Under the pieces are notes generated by a model, which was given only the letters and a program-made list of their open reading frames with translations, did not search any database and was not told the origin of the DNA. A stretch of 64,000 nucleotides of DNA from positions 372,001 through 436,000 of the forward strand of contig NZ_JAHHZQ010000001.1 of the NCBI RefSeq assembly GCF_022606355.1, written 5' to 3'. The stretch comes from Leifsonia shinshuensis. GTDB lineage: Bacteria; Actinomycetota; Actinomycetes; Actinomycetales; Microbacteriaceae. This document shows positions 52,603-60,365 of this stretch, piece by piece; position 1 is the stretch's first letter; the number at the start of each line of letters is the position of its first letter. The position numbers were made by a program, and so were the translations under genes.

Positions 52603-53249
52603 CAGGCCGACCGCGCGGGCAGCAGCGAACGCAGGTAGCGCTTGGTGTACGAGGTCTGGGCGGCGCGCAGCACCGGGTAGCCCAGCCGGTAGAAGCCGTT
52701 GGAGGGCCGCGAGAACGCGCGCACGACGAACCAGACGGTTCCGTCGTCGCGCAGCTCGACGAGGAAGGCCTCCTCGCCGCTCTCCGGATGCCCCTTGAGC
52801 GTGCCGTAGGCGAAGCCGCGACGGTGCGGCTCGTCGATGACGTAGACGACCCTGCAGGGCGCCGACACTTTGAAGGGGCCGAACGGGATCTTCAGCACGG
52901 CGGTCATCCCGTTGCGGATGAACGGGGTGCCGTCGTCGGCGAACACGTCCTCCTCGACCCGGTGCTCGCGCATGCCGCGCGGCGTGCCGTCGTCGTCGAA
53001 CTCGATGCCCTCGTACTGGACGCCGGTGCCCTCTTCGACCTGGGTGACGCGGATGCCGCTGCCGCGCTGCACACCCCACGTCATCAGTGCGGCCGAAGCG
53101 GCCTCGAACCGCTCCTCACCGCTGCCCAGCCGCACCTTCCGCTCCAGCGGCCGATAGCCCTTCGGCGGGTAGTACAGCAGGTCGGCGGCCTGCGTACCGC
53201 CGACGGACCCGTACGTGACGGGCTGGTCGGTGAAGCTGGTGCGGCGCAT
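52602..53249 (-). CDS. DUF1990 protein
   Basis: A 215-residue soluble protein from ATG 53249, which has GGAGG at 9 nt; the ATG three codons upstream abuts that site and is unlikely. Signature segments are YYPPKGYRPLERKVRLGSGE, WGVQRGSGIRV and VVYVIDEPHRRGFAYGTLKGHPESGEEAF, typical of DUF1990 (a START-like fold in some models). Function is unknown. It is coupled to hemW and lies downstream of lepA in the same direction. Confidence 0.85.
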   Translation of the reverse strand: MRRTSFTDQPVTYGSVGGTQAADLLYYPPKGYRPLERKVRLGSGEERFEAASAALMTWGVQRGSGIRVTQVEEGTGVQYEGIEFDDDGTPRGMREHRVEEDVFADDGTPFIRNGMTAVLKIPFGPFKVSAPCRVVYVIDEPHRRGFAYGTLKGHPESGEEAFLVELRDDGTVWFVVRAFSRPSNGFYRLGYPVLRAAQTSYTKRYLRSLLPARSA

Positions 53250-53307
53250 GGGAACCATCCTCCGTCAATCCGAGGCCGAGCGCGAACCGGCCGCCCGCGC
53301 TGCCGCC

Positions 53308-53369
53308 GCCGAGACGTGAGCAGACGCGGGAATCCGGCGGTCGGTTGCGGCGATTACTCACGTTTCGGC
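53308..53369. repeat. Imperfect inverted repeat downstream of lepA
   Basis: Arms GCCGAGACGTGAG (53308-53320) and CTCACGTTTCGGC (53357-53369) match in 12 of 13 positions around a 36-nt loop. It lies 20 bp beyond the lepA stop and could act as a weak terminator. No U-tract is present. Confidence 0.4.
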
Positions 53370-53389
53370 GGGCCGGGCGGGGCGGGTGG

Positions 53390-55240
53390 CTACTTCTTGT
53401 CCTTCTTCTCCGTATCGCCGGAGAGCGCCGCGATGAAGGCCTCCTGGGGGACCTCGACGCGGCCGACCATCTTCATGCGCTTCTTGCCCTCCTTCTGCTT
53501 CTCGAGGAGCTTGCGCTTGCGGGTGATGTCGCCGCCGTAGCACTTGGCGAGGACGTCCTTGCGCATCGCGCGGATGTTCTCGCGCGCGATGATCCGGGCG
53601 CCGATCGCGGCCTGGATGGGGACCTCGAACTGCTGACGCGGGATGAGCTCGCGCAGCCGGCCGGCCATCATCGTGCCGTAGGCGTAGGCCTTGTCGCGGT
53701 GCACGATCGCGCTGAACGCGTCGACAGTCTCACCCTGGAGGAGGATGTCCACCTTCACCAGGTCGGCCTCCTGCTCGCCGAACGGCTCGTAGTCCAGCGA
53801 CGCATAGCCGGCCGTCTTGCTCTTCAGCTGGTCGAAGAAGTCGAAGACGATCTCGCCGAGCGGCATCGTGTAGCGGATCTCGACGCGGTCCTCACCGAGG
53901 TACTCCATGCCGAGCAGGGTGCCGCGCCGGCCCTGGCAGAGCTCCATGATGACGCCGACGTAGTCCTTCGGCGCGAGGATGGCCGCCTTGACGACCGGCT
54001 CCTCCACCCTGTCGATCTTGCCGCCGGGGAACTCGCTCGGGTTGGTGACAGTGACGACCTTCTTGTCCTCGGTGGTGACCTCGTAGATCACACTCGGCGC
54101 GGTGGTGATCAGGTCGAGGCCGAACTCGCGCTCCAGGCGCTCGGTGACGATCTCCAGGTGGAGGAGGCCGAGGAAGCCGCAGCGGAACCCGAAGCCGAGC
54201 GCCACCGACGTCTCCGGCTCGTAGACGAGCGCGGCGTCGGAGAGCTTGAGCTTGTCGAGCGCCTCGCGCAGTTCGGGGTAGTCGCTGCCGTCGATCGGGT
54301 ACAGGCCCGAGAACACCATCGGCTTCGGCTCGGTGTAACCGGCGAGGGCGTTGGTCGCGGGCTTCACAGCCGTGGTCACGGTGTCGCCGACCTTCGACTG
54401 GCGGACGTCCTTCACGCCGGTGATGAGATAGCCGACCTCGCCGACGCCCAGCCCCTTCGACGGGGTCGGCTCGGGCGCGGACACGCCGATCTCGAGGATC
54501 TCGTGGGTGGCCTTGGTCGACATCATCTGGATGCGCTCGCGCGGGCCCAGCTTGCCGTCCACCATGCGGACGTAGGTGACCACGCCGCGGTAGCTGTCGT
54601 AGACCGAGTCGAAGATCATCGCCCGGGCCGGAGCGTCCGCCACACCCACGGGAGCGGGGATCTCCTGCACGACCCGGTCGAGCAGAGCCTCAACCCCCAT
54701 GCCCGTCTTGCCGGAGACGCGCAGCACGTCCTCCGGGCGGCCTCCGATGAGGCTCGCGAGCTCGGCAGCGTACTTGTCGGGGTCGGCCGCCGGGAGGTCG
54801 ATCTTGTTGAGCACGGGGATGATCGTGAGGTCGTTCTCCAGCGCCAGATACAGGTTCGCCAGCGTCTGGGCCTCGATGCCCTGCGCGGCGTCGACGAGCA
54901 GGATCGCGCCCTCGCACGCGGCCAGCGAACGCGACACCTCGTAGGTGAAGTCCACGTGGCCGGGCGTGTCGATCATGTTGAGCGCGAAAGCGTCGCCGTC
55001 GAGCGCCCACGGCATCCGGACGGCCTGGCTCTTGATCGTGATGCCGCGCTCGCGCTCGATGTCCATGCGGTCGAGGTACTGCGCGCGCATGTCCCGGTCG
55101 GAGACCACTCCGGTGATCTGCAGCATCCGGTCGGCCAGCGTCGACTTGCCGTGGTCGATGTGCGCGATGATGCAGAAGTTGCGGATGGAGGCCGGGTCGG
55201 TCGCGGCGGGCTCGAGGGGCTTCAGGGCTCGTGGTGACAT
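53390..55240 (-). CDS. lepA: Elongation factor 4 (LepA)
   Basis: A 616-residue translational GTPase. G1 AHIDHGKST near 27-35, G3 DTPGHVDF, G4 NKID; domains II, III and V like EF-G ([31 protein letters not shown]) and the unique C-terminal domain ([20 protein letters not shown], which contacts the P-site tRNA). Length is normal. I chose ATG 55240 to match the family; the open frame extends further upstream without a good start. It acts on ribosomes during initiation and stress. Confidence 0.97.
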   Translation of the reverse strand: MSPRALKPLEPAATDPASIRNFCIIAHIDHGKSTLADRMLQITGVVSDRDMRAQYLDRMDIERERGITIKSQAVRMPWALDGDAFALNMIDTPGHVDFTYEVSRSLAACEGAILLVDAAQGIEAQTLANLYLALENDLTIIPVLNKIDLPAADPDKYAAELASLIGGRPEDVLRVSGKTGMGVEALLDRVVQEIPAPVGVADAPARAMIFDSVYDSYRGVVTYVRMVDGKLGPRERIQMMSTKATHEILEIGVSAPEPTPSKGLGVGEVGYLITGVKDVRQSKVGDTVTTAVKPATNALAGYTEPKPMVFSGLYPIDGSDYPELREALDKLKLSDAALVYEPETSVALGFGFRCGFLGLLHLEIVTERLEREFGLDLITTAPSVIYEVTTEDKKVVTVTNPSEFPGGKIDRVEEPVVKAAILAPKDYVGVIMELCQGRRGTLLGMEYLGEDRVEIRYTMPLGEIVFDFFDQLKSKTAGYASLDYEPFGEQEADLVKVDILLQGETVDAFSAIVHRDKAYAYGTMMAGRLRELIPRQQFEVPIQAAIGARIIARENIRAMRKDVLAKCYGGDITRKRKLLEKQKEGKKRMKMVGRVEVPQEAFIAALSGDTEKKDKK

Positions 55241-55320
55241 TGTGGGCTCATTCTCCCATGAACGCCCCGCCGCGCTCGAACAGCCCGTACCCGCGAACGC
55301 GCCGATCGGGCGGGGGCGGG

Positions 55321-56541
55321 CTACTGGAAACGGTCGCCGCGCTCGACGACGTGCGGGGCGCCGTCCTGCCAGCGGTAGACCTCGGTGCCGTCGATGAAGA
55401 CCCGCTCGGCGCGCGAGTTGACGTCCAGCGGGTCGCCCGACCACACCACGACGTCGCCGTCGCGCCCGGGCTCGAGTGCACCGACGCGGTCGTCGAGGCC
55501 GAGGAACGACGCCGGGTTCACCGTGAGCGCCTCCAGCGCCGTCTCGCGCGGCAGGCCCTCCTTCACGGCGAGGGACGCCTGGTGGACCAGGAAGTTGATC
55601 GGCACCACCGGGTGGTCGGTCGTGATCGCGACGCGCACCCCCGCCGCGGCGATCAGCGCGAGATTGCCGATGGCGCGGTCGCGCAGCTCGACTTTGGAGC
55701 GCGAGGTGAACATCGGACCGAAGATCACCGGGATGTCGCGCTCGGCCAGCACGTCGGCGATCTTGTGCGCCTCGGTGCCGTGGTTGACGACGAGCTTGTA
55801 GCCGAACTCGTCCGCCAGGCGGATGGCCGTCGCGATGTCGTCGTGGCGGTGGGTGTGCTGGTCCCAGACGAGCTCGCCGGCGAGCACTCGCGCGAGCGTC
55901 TCCTTGGTCAGGTCGCGCGAGAACGTCTTGCCGTCGCGCTCGGCCTCGGCGCGGGCGGCGGCATAGTTCTGGGCGTCGACGAACGCCTCGCGGATGATCA
56001 TGGCCACGCCGAGGCGGGTGCTCGGCGTCTGGTTCTTGCCGCCGTAGACGCGCTTCGGGTTCTCACCCAGCGCCGACTTGACGCTCACGGCCTCCTTGAT
56101 CACCTGCTCGTCGATCGTGCGGCCGCCCCAGCTCTTGATCGCGACGGTCTGCCCGCCGATCGGGTTGCCGGATCCCGGCTTGACGACGATGGCGGTCACG
56201 CCGCCGGCGAGGGCGTCCCTGAAGCCCTCGTCGTCGATGTTCACGGCGTCGATCGCGCGGACGGCCGCCGTGTTCGGCGTGGTCATCTCGTTGGTGTCGT
56301 CGCCGGCCGGACCGTTCGCCTCCTCGTGGATGCCGACATGGCCATGGGCCTCCACGAACCCGGGGAGCACCCACTTGCCGCTCGCATCGAAGGTCTCGAC
56401 CCCCTCCGGCACGGTGACCTCGGACGACGGACCGACCGCGCTGATCCGGCCGTCTTCGACGACGACCGTGCCGTTCTCGATCGGATCCCCGACGACGGGG
56501 ACGACATACGCGTTGACGATGGCGATGCTCGATGCGGTCAT
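55321..56541 (-). CDS. Amidohydrolase family protein (imidazolonepropionase-like)
   Basis: A 406-residue metal-dependent hydrolase. The N-terminal beta-sandwich ([16 protein letters not shown]) and [20 protein letters not shown] with the metal-binding HxH are typical; [15 protein letters not shown] and TTDHPVV supply further metal ligands; [16 protein letters not shown]...GRDGDVVVW is the standard end. Substrate is unknown; relatives hydrolyse cyclic amides or dipeptides. ATG 56541. It is divergent from the epimerase gene with 87 bp between starts. Confidence 0.9.
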   Translation of the reverse strand: MTASSIAIVNAYVVPVVGDPIENGTVVVEDGRISAVGPSSEVTVPEGVETFDASGKWVLPGFVEAHGHVGIHEEANGPAGDDTNEMTTPNTAAVRAIDAVNIDDEGFRDALAGGVTAIVVKPGSGNPIGGQTVAIKSWGGRTIDEQVIKEAVSVKSALGENPKRVYGGKNQTPSTRLGVAMIIREAFVDAQNYAAARAEAERDGKTFSRDLTKETLARVLAGELVWDQHTHRHDDIATAIRLADEFGYKLVVNHGTEAHKIADVLAERDIPVIFGPMFTSRSKVELRDRAIGNLALIAAAGVRVAITTDHPVVPINFLVHQASLAVKEGLPRETALEALTVNPASFLGLDDRVGALEPGRDGDVVVWSGDPLDVNSRAERVFIDGTEVYRWQDGAPHVVERGDRFQ

Positions 56542-56628
56542 AGGGTCGAGCCTACGCTCGCCGTCACAGCGGTCGTCCAGAGCACCGACCGTGGGAATGC
56601 GGGGCCGGGCGTCGTGTTGACTGGAGGT

Positions 56629-57516
56629 ATGAGCATTCTCCTGACCGGCGCGACCGGCTACATCGGATCCTCCGTCCTCCCCCGCCTCCTCGACGAGGGG
56701 CACGCTGTGACCGCGCTGGTGCGCGACGAGTCGAAGGCGCAGCGCGTGCGCGACGCCGGCGCCGCCGCTGTCGTGGGCGACGCCACCGACAGTGCACTTG
56801 TCGCCCGGCTCGCGCGCGAGAGCGACGGTGTCATCCACCTCGCTTCCGGTCACGACGTCGACCCGGTCTTCATCGCGGCCGTGCTCGACGGGCTCGCCCG
56901 CAGCGGCAAGCCGTTCGTGCACACCGGCGGGATCTGGACGTACGGGTCGAACCCCGACATCGCGGAGGACTCCCCCGCTGCGCCTCCCGCCATCACGGCG
57001 TGGCGCGCCGCCAACGAGGCGCTCGTTCTCGGCGCGACCGGCGTGCGCGGCTCGTTGGTCGTGCCGTCGATCGTCTACGGGCACGGGAAGGGTCTGGCCC
57101 GCGTGATCGTCGACGCCCCGCGCGGCTCGGGCGTCTCCCCCGCGCTGCGGCTCATCGGCGACGGCTCGCAGCACTGGGCGACCGTGCACGTGGACGACGT
57201 CGCGGCGCTCTATGTGCTGGCGCTCGAGAACGGCGCGGCCGGCGAGGTGTACATCGCCGCGGGCGGCGCGAACCCGACCGTTCGCGAGCTCGGCGAACTC
57301 GCTGCGCACGCGGCCGACGTTGCCGGCGGCGTGGAAGCGGAGAGCGCGGAGCAGACCTCGGCGCGGCTCGGCGCCGGCCTCGCGGAGGCGCTGCTGCTCG
57401 ACCAGCAGGCCCGCGGGACCAAGGCGCGCATCGACCTGGGCTGGGAGCCGAACGGCCCGACGCTCGCGGACGAGATCGCCTCGGGCAGCTACGCACCGGA
57501 GCTGGCGCGGAACTGA
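56629..57516 (+). CDS. NAD-dependent epimerase/dehydratase (extended SDR)
   Basis: A 295-residue Rossmann-fold protein. The cofactor motif GATGYIGS lies at 7-14, and VIHLAS near 66 is the fourth-strand motif. The usual catalytic YxxxK is not clearly present: WRAANEALVL stands near the expected place, so it may bind NAD(P) for an unusual reaction or serve as a regulator, as in atypical extended SDRs. ATG 56629 has GGAGG only 1-2 nt upstream, so the start could differ slightly. Function unknown. Confidence 0.82.
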   Translation: MSILLTGATGYIGSSVLPRLLDEGHAVTALVRDESKAQRVRDAGAAAVVGDATDSALVARLARESDGVIHLASGHDVDPVFIAAVLDGLARSGKPFVHTGGIWTYGSNPDIAEDSPAAPPAITAWRAANEALVLGATGVRGSLVVPSIVYGHGKGLARVIVDAPRGSGVSPALRLIGDGSQHWATVHVDDVAALYVLALENGAAGEVYIAAGGANPTVRELGELAAHAADVAGGVEAESAEQTSARLGAGLAEALLLDQQARGTKARIDLGWEPNGPTLADEIASGSYAPELARN

Positions 57517-57609
57517 CCGGGGACCGATCAGGGGCGACCTCGCGCATCCGTGTGCCGCCCTCGCCACGCGTCGCGGCTTCGTCGAGCCCGGCTCCCGTTC
57601 GCGCGCGTT

Positions 57610-57638
57610 TTGGCGCGGAGGCCGCCCGCTGCTAAAGT
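57610..57638 (+). promoter_or_regulatory. Promoter of rpsT
   Basis: TTGGCG (57610-57615), a 17-bp spacer and TAAAGT (57633-57638) match -35 and -10 boxes well. The start of transcription would leave a leader of about 97 nt before rpsT, which contains the hairpin GTTCGT/ACGAAC (57660-57675) that could take part in S20 autocontrol. Confidence 0.65.
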
Positions 57639-57741
57639 TGTTTGTTGGCTTGCGTGTGGGTTCGTCCGCACGAACGCCGCGAGGCGCCCTCTCTCGCTGA
57701 GCGGCACATCCGATACCCACTTCGAACGAAAGTAACCATCC

Positions 57742-58002
57742 GTGGCAAACATCAAGTCGCAGATCAAGCGCAACAAGACCAACAAGAAGGCGCAGGAGCG
57801 CAACAAGGCGGTCAAGAGCGAGCTGAAGACGGCCATCCGCGCCACTCGCGAGGCTGTCGTCGCCGGCGACAAGGAGAAGGCGACCGCGGCGCTGCGTCTC
57901 GCCGCCAAGAAGATCGACAAGGCCGCCAGCAAGGGCGTCATCCACAAGAACCAGGCGGCGAACCGCAAGTCGGCCATCGCCAAGCAGGTCGCCGCTCTCT
58001 GA
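57742..58002 (+). CDS. rpsT: 30S ribosomal protein S20
   Basis: An 86-residue, very basic, all-helical ribosomal protein ([20 protein letters not shown] at the start, [18 protein letters not shown] near the end). The start is GTG 57742 with only a weak GAAAG upstream, consistent with the non-AUG start often seen for rpsT. It is monocistronic between the promoter above and the hairpin below. Confidence 0.97.
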   Translation: MANIKSQIKRNKTNKKAQERNKAVKSELKTAIRATREAVVAGDKEKATAALRLAAKKIDKAASKGVIHKNQAANRKSAIAKQVAAL

Positions 58003-58038
58003 GCAGCGGCCGCTCGCGGGACCTGTCCCGCGCCGCGA

Positions 58039-58076
58039 CGAACCCCCGCCCCGTGAACCACGGGAGCGGGGGTTCG
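58039..58076 (+). terminator. Strong hairpin after rpsT
   Basis: An 11-bp stem (CGAACCCCCGC / GCGGGGGTTCG) continues, past one bulged A, into six more pairs (CCCGTG / CACGGG) with a 3-nt loop. No U-tract follows, which is common for actinobacterial terminators. It lies 36 bp beyond the rpsT stop. Confidence 0.75.
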
Positions 58077-58091
58077 CTGCATCGGGGCGAC

Positions 58092-58648
58092 GTGGGCACA
58101 CTGGTCAGGTACGGCTCGGTATCGGTGGACGGCTTCATCGCGGGCGACAAAGATCAGCCCGGGCCACTGTTCGACTGGCTGACCAGCGGCGACGTCCCGC
58201 TGGACGACGGCGGCGTCCTGGCCGTGTCACAGGCGTCGTGTGACTACACCGCCCGATCGGGGCGACCGTCACGTCTTCGACCCGACCGACGGCTGGGAGG
58301 GCGTTCCTCCGGGCGGGGTCGACCGCGTCGTGGTCGTGACGCACCGGCCTCGGCCCGAGGGATGGAACGCCGAGGCGCCCTTCCACTTCGTCGGAAGCGT
58401 GGAGGCCGCCGTGGCGACCGCGGGAGCTCGCGGGTGACCGCCTCGTCGAGGTCGCCGCGGGAGACGTCGGCGGCCCGGTGTTCGCGGCAGGGCTGGTCGA
58501 CGAGGTGCGAATGGACGTCGCACCCGTCGTGCTCGGCTCGGGCAGACGCTATTTCGGGTCGGTAGAAGCGCCGCGGGTGCTGGACGGCCCGGGCGAGGTG
58601 GTCCAGGGCGAACGGGTCCTCCACCTGAGGTATCGGGTGCAGCGCTGA
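58092..58648 (+). pseudogene. Dihydrofolate reductase/RibD_C-like protein, frameshifted
   Basis: Three frames must be joined. From GTG 58092: VRYGSVSVDGFIAGDKDQPG to about 58260. Then a second frame (from about 58260 to 58430): HVFDPTDGWEGVPPGGVDRV and VVVTHRPRPEGW. Then a third frame to TGA 58646-58648: LAGDRLVEVAAGD, VFAAGLVDEVRMDVAPVVLG. These are the N-terminal strand, the VTHRP strand and the C-terminal LVDE...PVxLGxG motif of the family. About 30 residues around the usual ARTxxFGRxTYE motif are also missing at the first break. Two frameshifts and a deletion make it a pseudogene. Confidence 0.82.
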
Positions 58649-58740
58649 GGCTGTCACGCGCTCCACGTGGGGGCGCGGCACAGAGCCGGAGGGTTGCGGG
58701 CTCTGCGCTCGGGTGCCGGCGCTCGGAGCGGTCGCCCGCG

Positions 58741-59106
58741 GGTCCCGCGCCGTGGTGGCGCCCGCCGCCGCCGGCAGCCGGTCCCGCGCCGAGGTGGCGG
58801 CGCTCGAAGTCGCCGCCAGCCGGTCCCGCGCTGAGGTGGTGGCGCTCGAAGTTGCCGCACGCCGGTCCCGCACTGAGGGGGCGCCCGAAACCGCCACACG
58901 CCGGTCCCGCGCCGGGCGGCGGCGCCCGAAGTTGCCGCACGCCGGTCCCGCACTGAGGGGGCGCCCGAAACCGCCACACGCCGGTCCCGCGCCGGGTGGC
59001 GGCGCCCGAAACCGCCACACGCCGGTCCCGCGCCGAGGTGACGGCGCTCGAAGTCGCCGCACGCCGGTCCCGCGCCGAGGTGGCGGCGCTCGGCGCCGTC
59101 GCCCGC
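58741..59106. repeat. Degenerate minisatellite, nine units of 39-42 bp
   Basis: The anchor GGTCCCGC recurs at 58741, 58780, 58822, 58864, 58903, 58944, 58983, 59024 and 59066, giving unit lengths 39, 42, 42, 39, 41, 39, 41, 42 and about 41. Two unit types alternate in the middle (one with GCACTGAGGGGGCGCCCGAA, one with GCGCCGGGTGGCGGCGCC). Units are contiguous with no spacers, so it is not CRISPR. Because 41-bp units break frame, it is probably noncoding, although 42-bp units spell 14-residue repeats on either strand. It fills most of the 664-bp gap between the pseudogene and holA; I see nothing else in that gap. Confidence 0.85.
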
Positions 59107-59312
59107 GGTCTCCATGTTGAGTTGGCACTAGAAGTCGCCGCCCGCAAGTCCCTGCCGGAGTGGCTGTGCTCGACGCCGGCACCCGCGTGTCCCGCGCTAA
59201 CGCGGCCCTCGGCGCCGTTCGCCGTGTGTCCGGCCCTCAGGCGGCGCCCGACGCCACTACCGCGTCAAAGCGCAGCAGCAGCGCGGCGGCTCAGCCGCCC
59301 GTCCTGCTGCGC

Positions 59313-60365
59313 TCACGCGCGGCCGCGCGTGCTGACGATGCGGATCATCCGTTCGAGGGCGTAGACCGGGTCGCGGCCGCCGCCTTTCACGTTGGCGTCG
59401 GTTTCGGCGAGCACCTCGATGCAGCGGCCGAGACCGTCTTCCGTCCAGCCGGACAGATCGCGGCGGGCACGGTCGACTTGCCAGGGCGCCAGGCCGAACT
59501 GCTGGGCGAGCTGCCCGGATCCGCCCCTGGCACCGGAGATCTTCGCCATCGTGCGGAGCTTGCTGGCGAATGCCGCCACCATCGGGACAGGATCGGCACC
59601 GGACGCGAGGGCGTGCCGCATCGTCACCAGCGCCTCGCCGTGACGGCCCGCGATGGCCGCGTCGGCGACCTGGAACGCGTTCGTCTCGACCCGGCCCCCG
59701 TAATACTTGTCGACGGTCGCCTCGGTGATCTGCTCCGCCGAATCGGAGAGCAGCTGCTGACACGCCGCGGCGAGCTCGGCGAGGTCGTCCGTGAACGCGG
59801 AGGTGAGCGACCGCAAAGCCCCGGGCGAGATCTTGCGACCCGCGGCGGCGAACTCCGCCTGAGCGAAGTCGTACTTCTCGGTGTCCTTCTTGAGTTCGGC
59901 GCAGACGACCTCGATGCCTCCGCCCGTGCCCGCGCGGATGGCGTCGAGCAGCTTCTTGCCGCGAACGCCACCGGCGTGGCGCAGCACCACGACGGTGCCC
60001 TCGGCCGGGGCGGCGAGGTAGTCGAGCATGTCGGCCAGGAAGCCGTCACCGGTCTTCTCGACCGCATCGACCCGGATGAGGCGCGGCTCGCCGAACAGGG
60101 AGGGGCTCGCGAGCGTGAGCAGCTCGCCCGGGGCGTAGTCGGCGGCGGACACGTCGCTGATCTCGAGACTCGGGTCGTCCTGCTTGAGGAGGTCGCGCAG
60201 CATCCGCGTGGCGCGATCGGCGAGGAAGCCCTCCGTGCCCGACACCAGGACGACCGGCGCGGGCCGGATCTGGTTCCAGGCCAGCTGAGGGATCGCGCTC
60301 TTCGGGCCGCTCGCGCCCGCGCGGCCTCGAGAGCCACCGCCCCTGCTGTTGCTTCGTGTCGCCAC
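59313..60365 (-). CDS. holA: DNA polymerase III subunit delta
   Basis: A 350-residue clamp-loader subunit. After a Ser/Arg/Gly-rich start it has APVVLVSGTEGFLADRATR, ASPSLFGEPRLIRVDAVEKT (AAA+-like domain I), and the C-terminal FASKLRTMAKISGARGGSGQ region of the collar domain. GTG 60365 has GAGGAGGAAC just upstream. It follows comEC in the usual comEA-comEC-holA order, but here the comEC frame runs deep into it. Confidence 0.94.
   Translation of the reverse strand: MATRSNSRGGGSRGRAGASGPKSAIPQLAWNQIRPAPVVLVSGTEGFLADRATRMLRDLLKQDDPSLEISDVSAADYAPGELLTLASPSLFGEPRLIRVDAVEKTGDGFLADMLDYLAAPAEGTVVVLRHAGGVRGKKLLDAIRAGTGGGIEVVCAELKKDTEKYDFAQAEFAAAGRKISPGALRSLTSAFTDDLAELAAACQQLLSDSAEQITEATVDKYYGGRVETNAFQVADAAIAGRHGEALVTMRHALASGADPVPMVAAFASKLRTMAKISGARGGSGQLAQQFGLAPWQVDRARRDLSGWTEDGLGRCIEVLAETDANVKGGGRDPVYALERMIRIVSTRGRA

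Noticed and set aside
58741-59106. CRISPR array
   Set aside because: Units are contiguous and degenerate with no unique spacers, and no cas genes are present.
58654-59147. Proteins with 13-14-residue repeats encoded on either strand of the minisatellite
   Set aside because: Unit lengths of 39, 41 and 42 bp break the frame several times, no start with a ribosome binding site covers the array, and both strands look equally 'coding'.
59624-60365. A novel C-terminal domain of ComEC
   Set aside because: The 247 residues beyond residue 828 are the out-of-phase reading of holA and have the Arg/Ser/Pro bias of a shadow frame.
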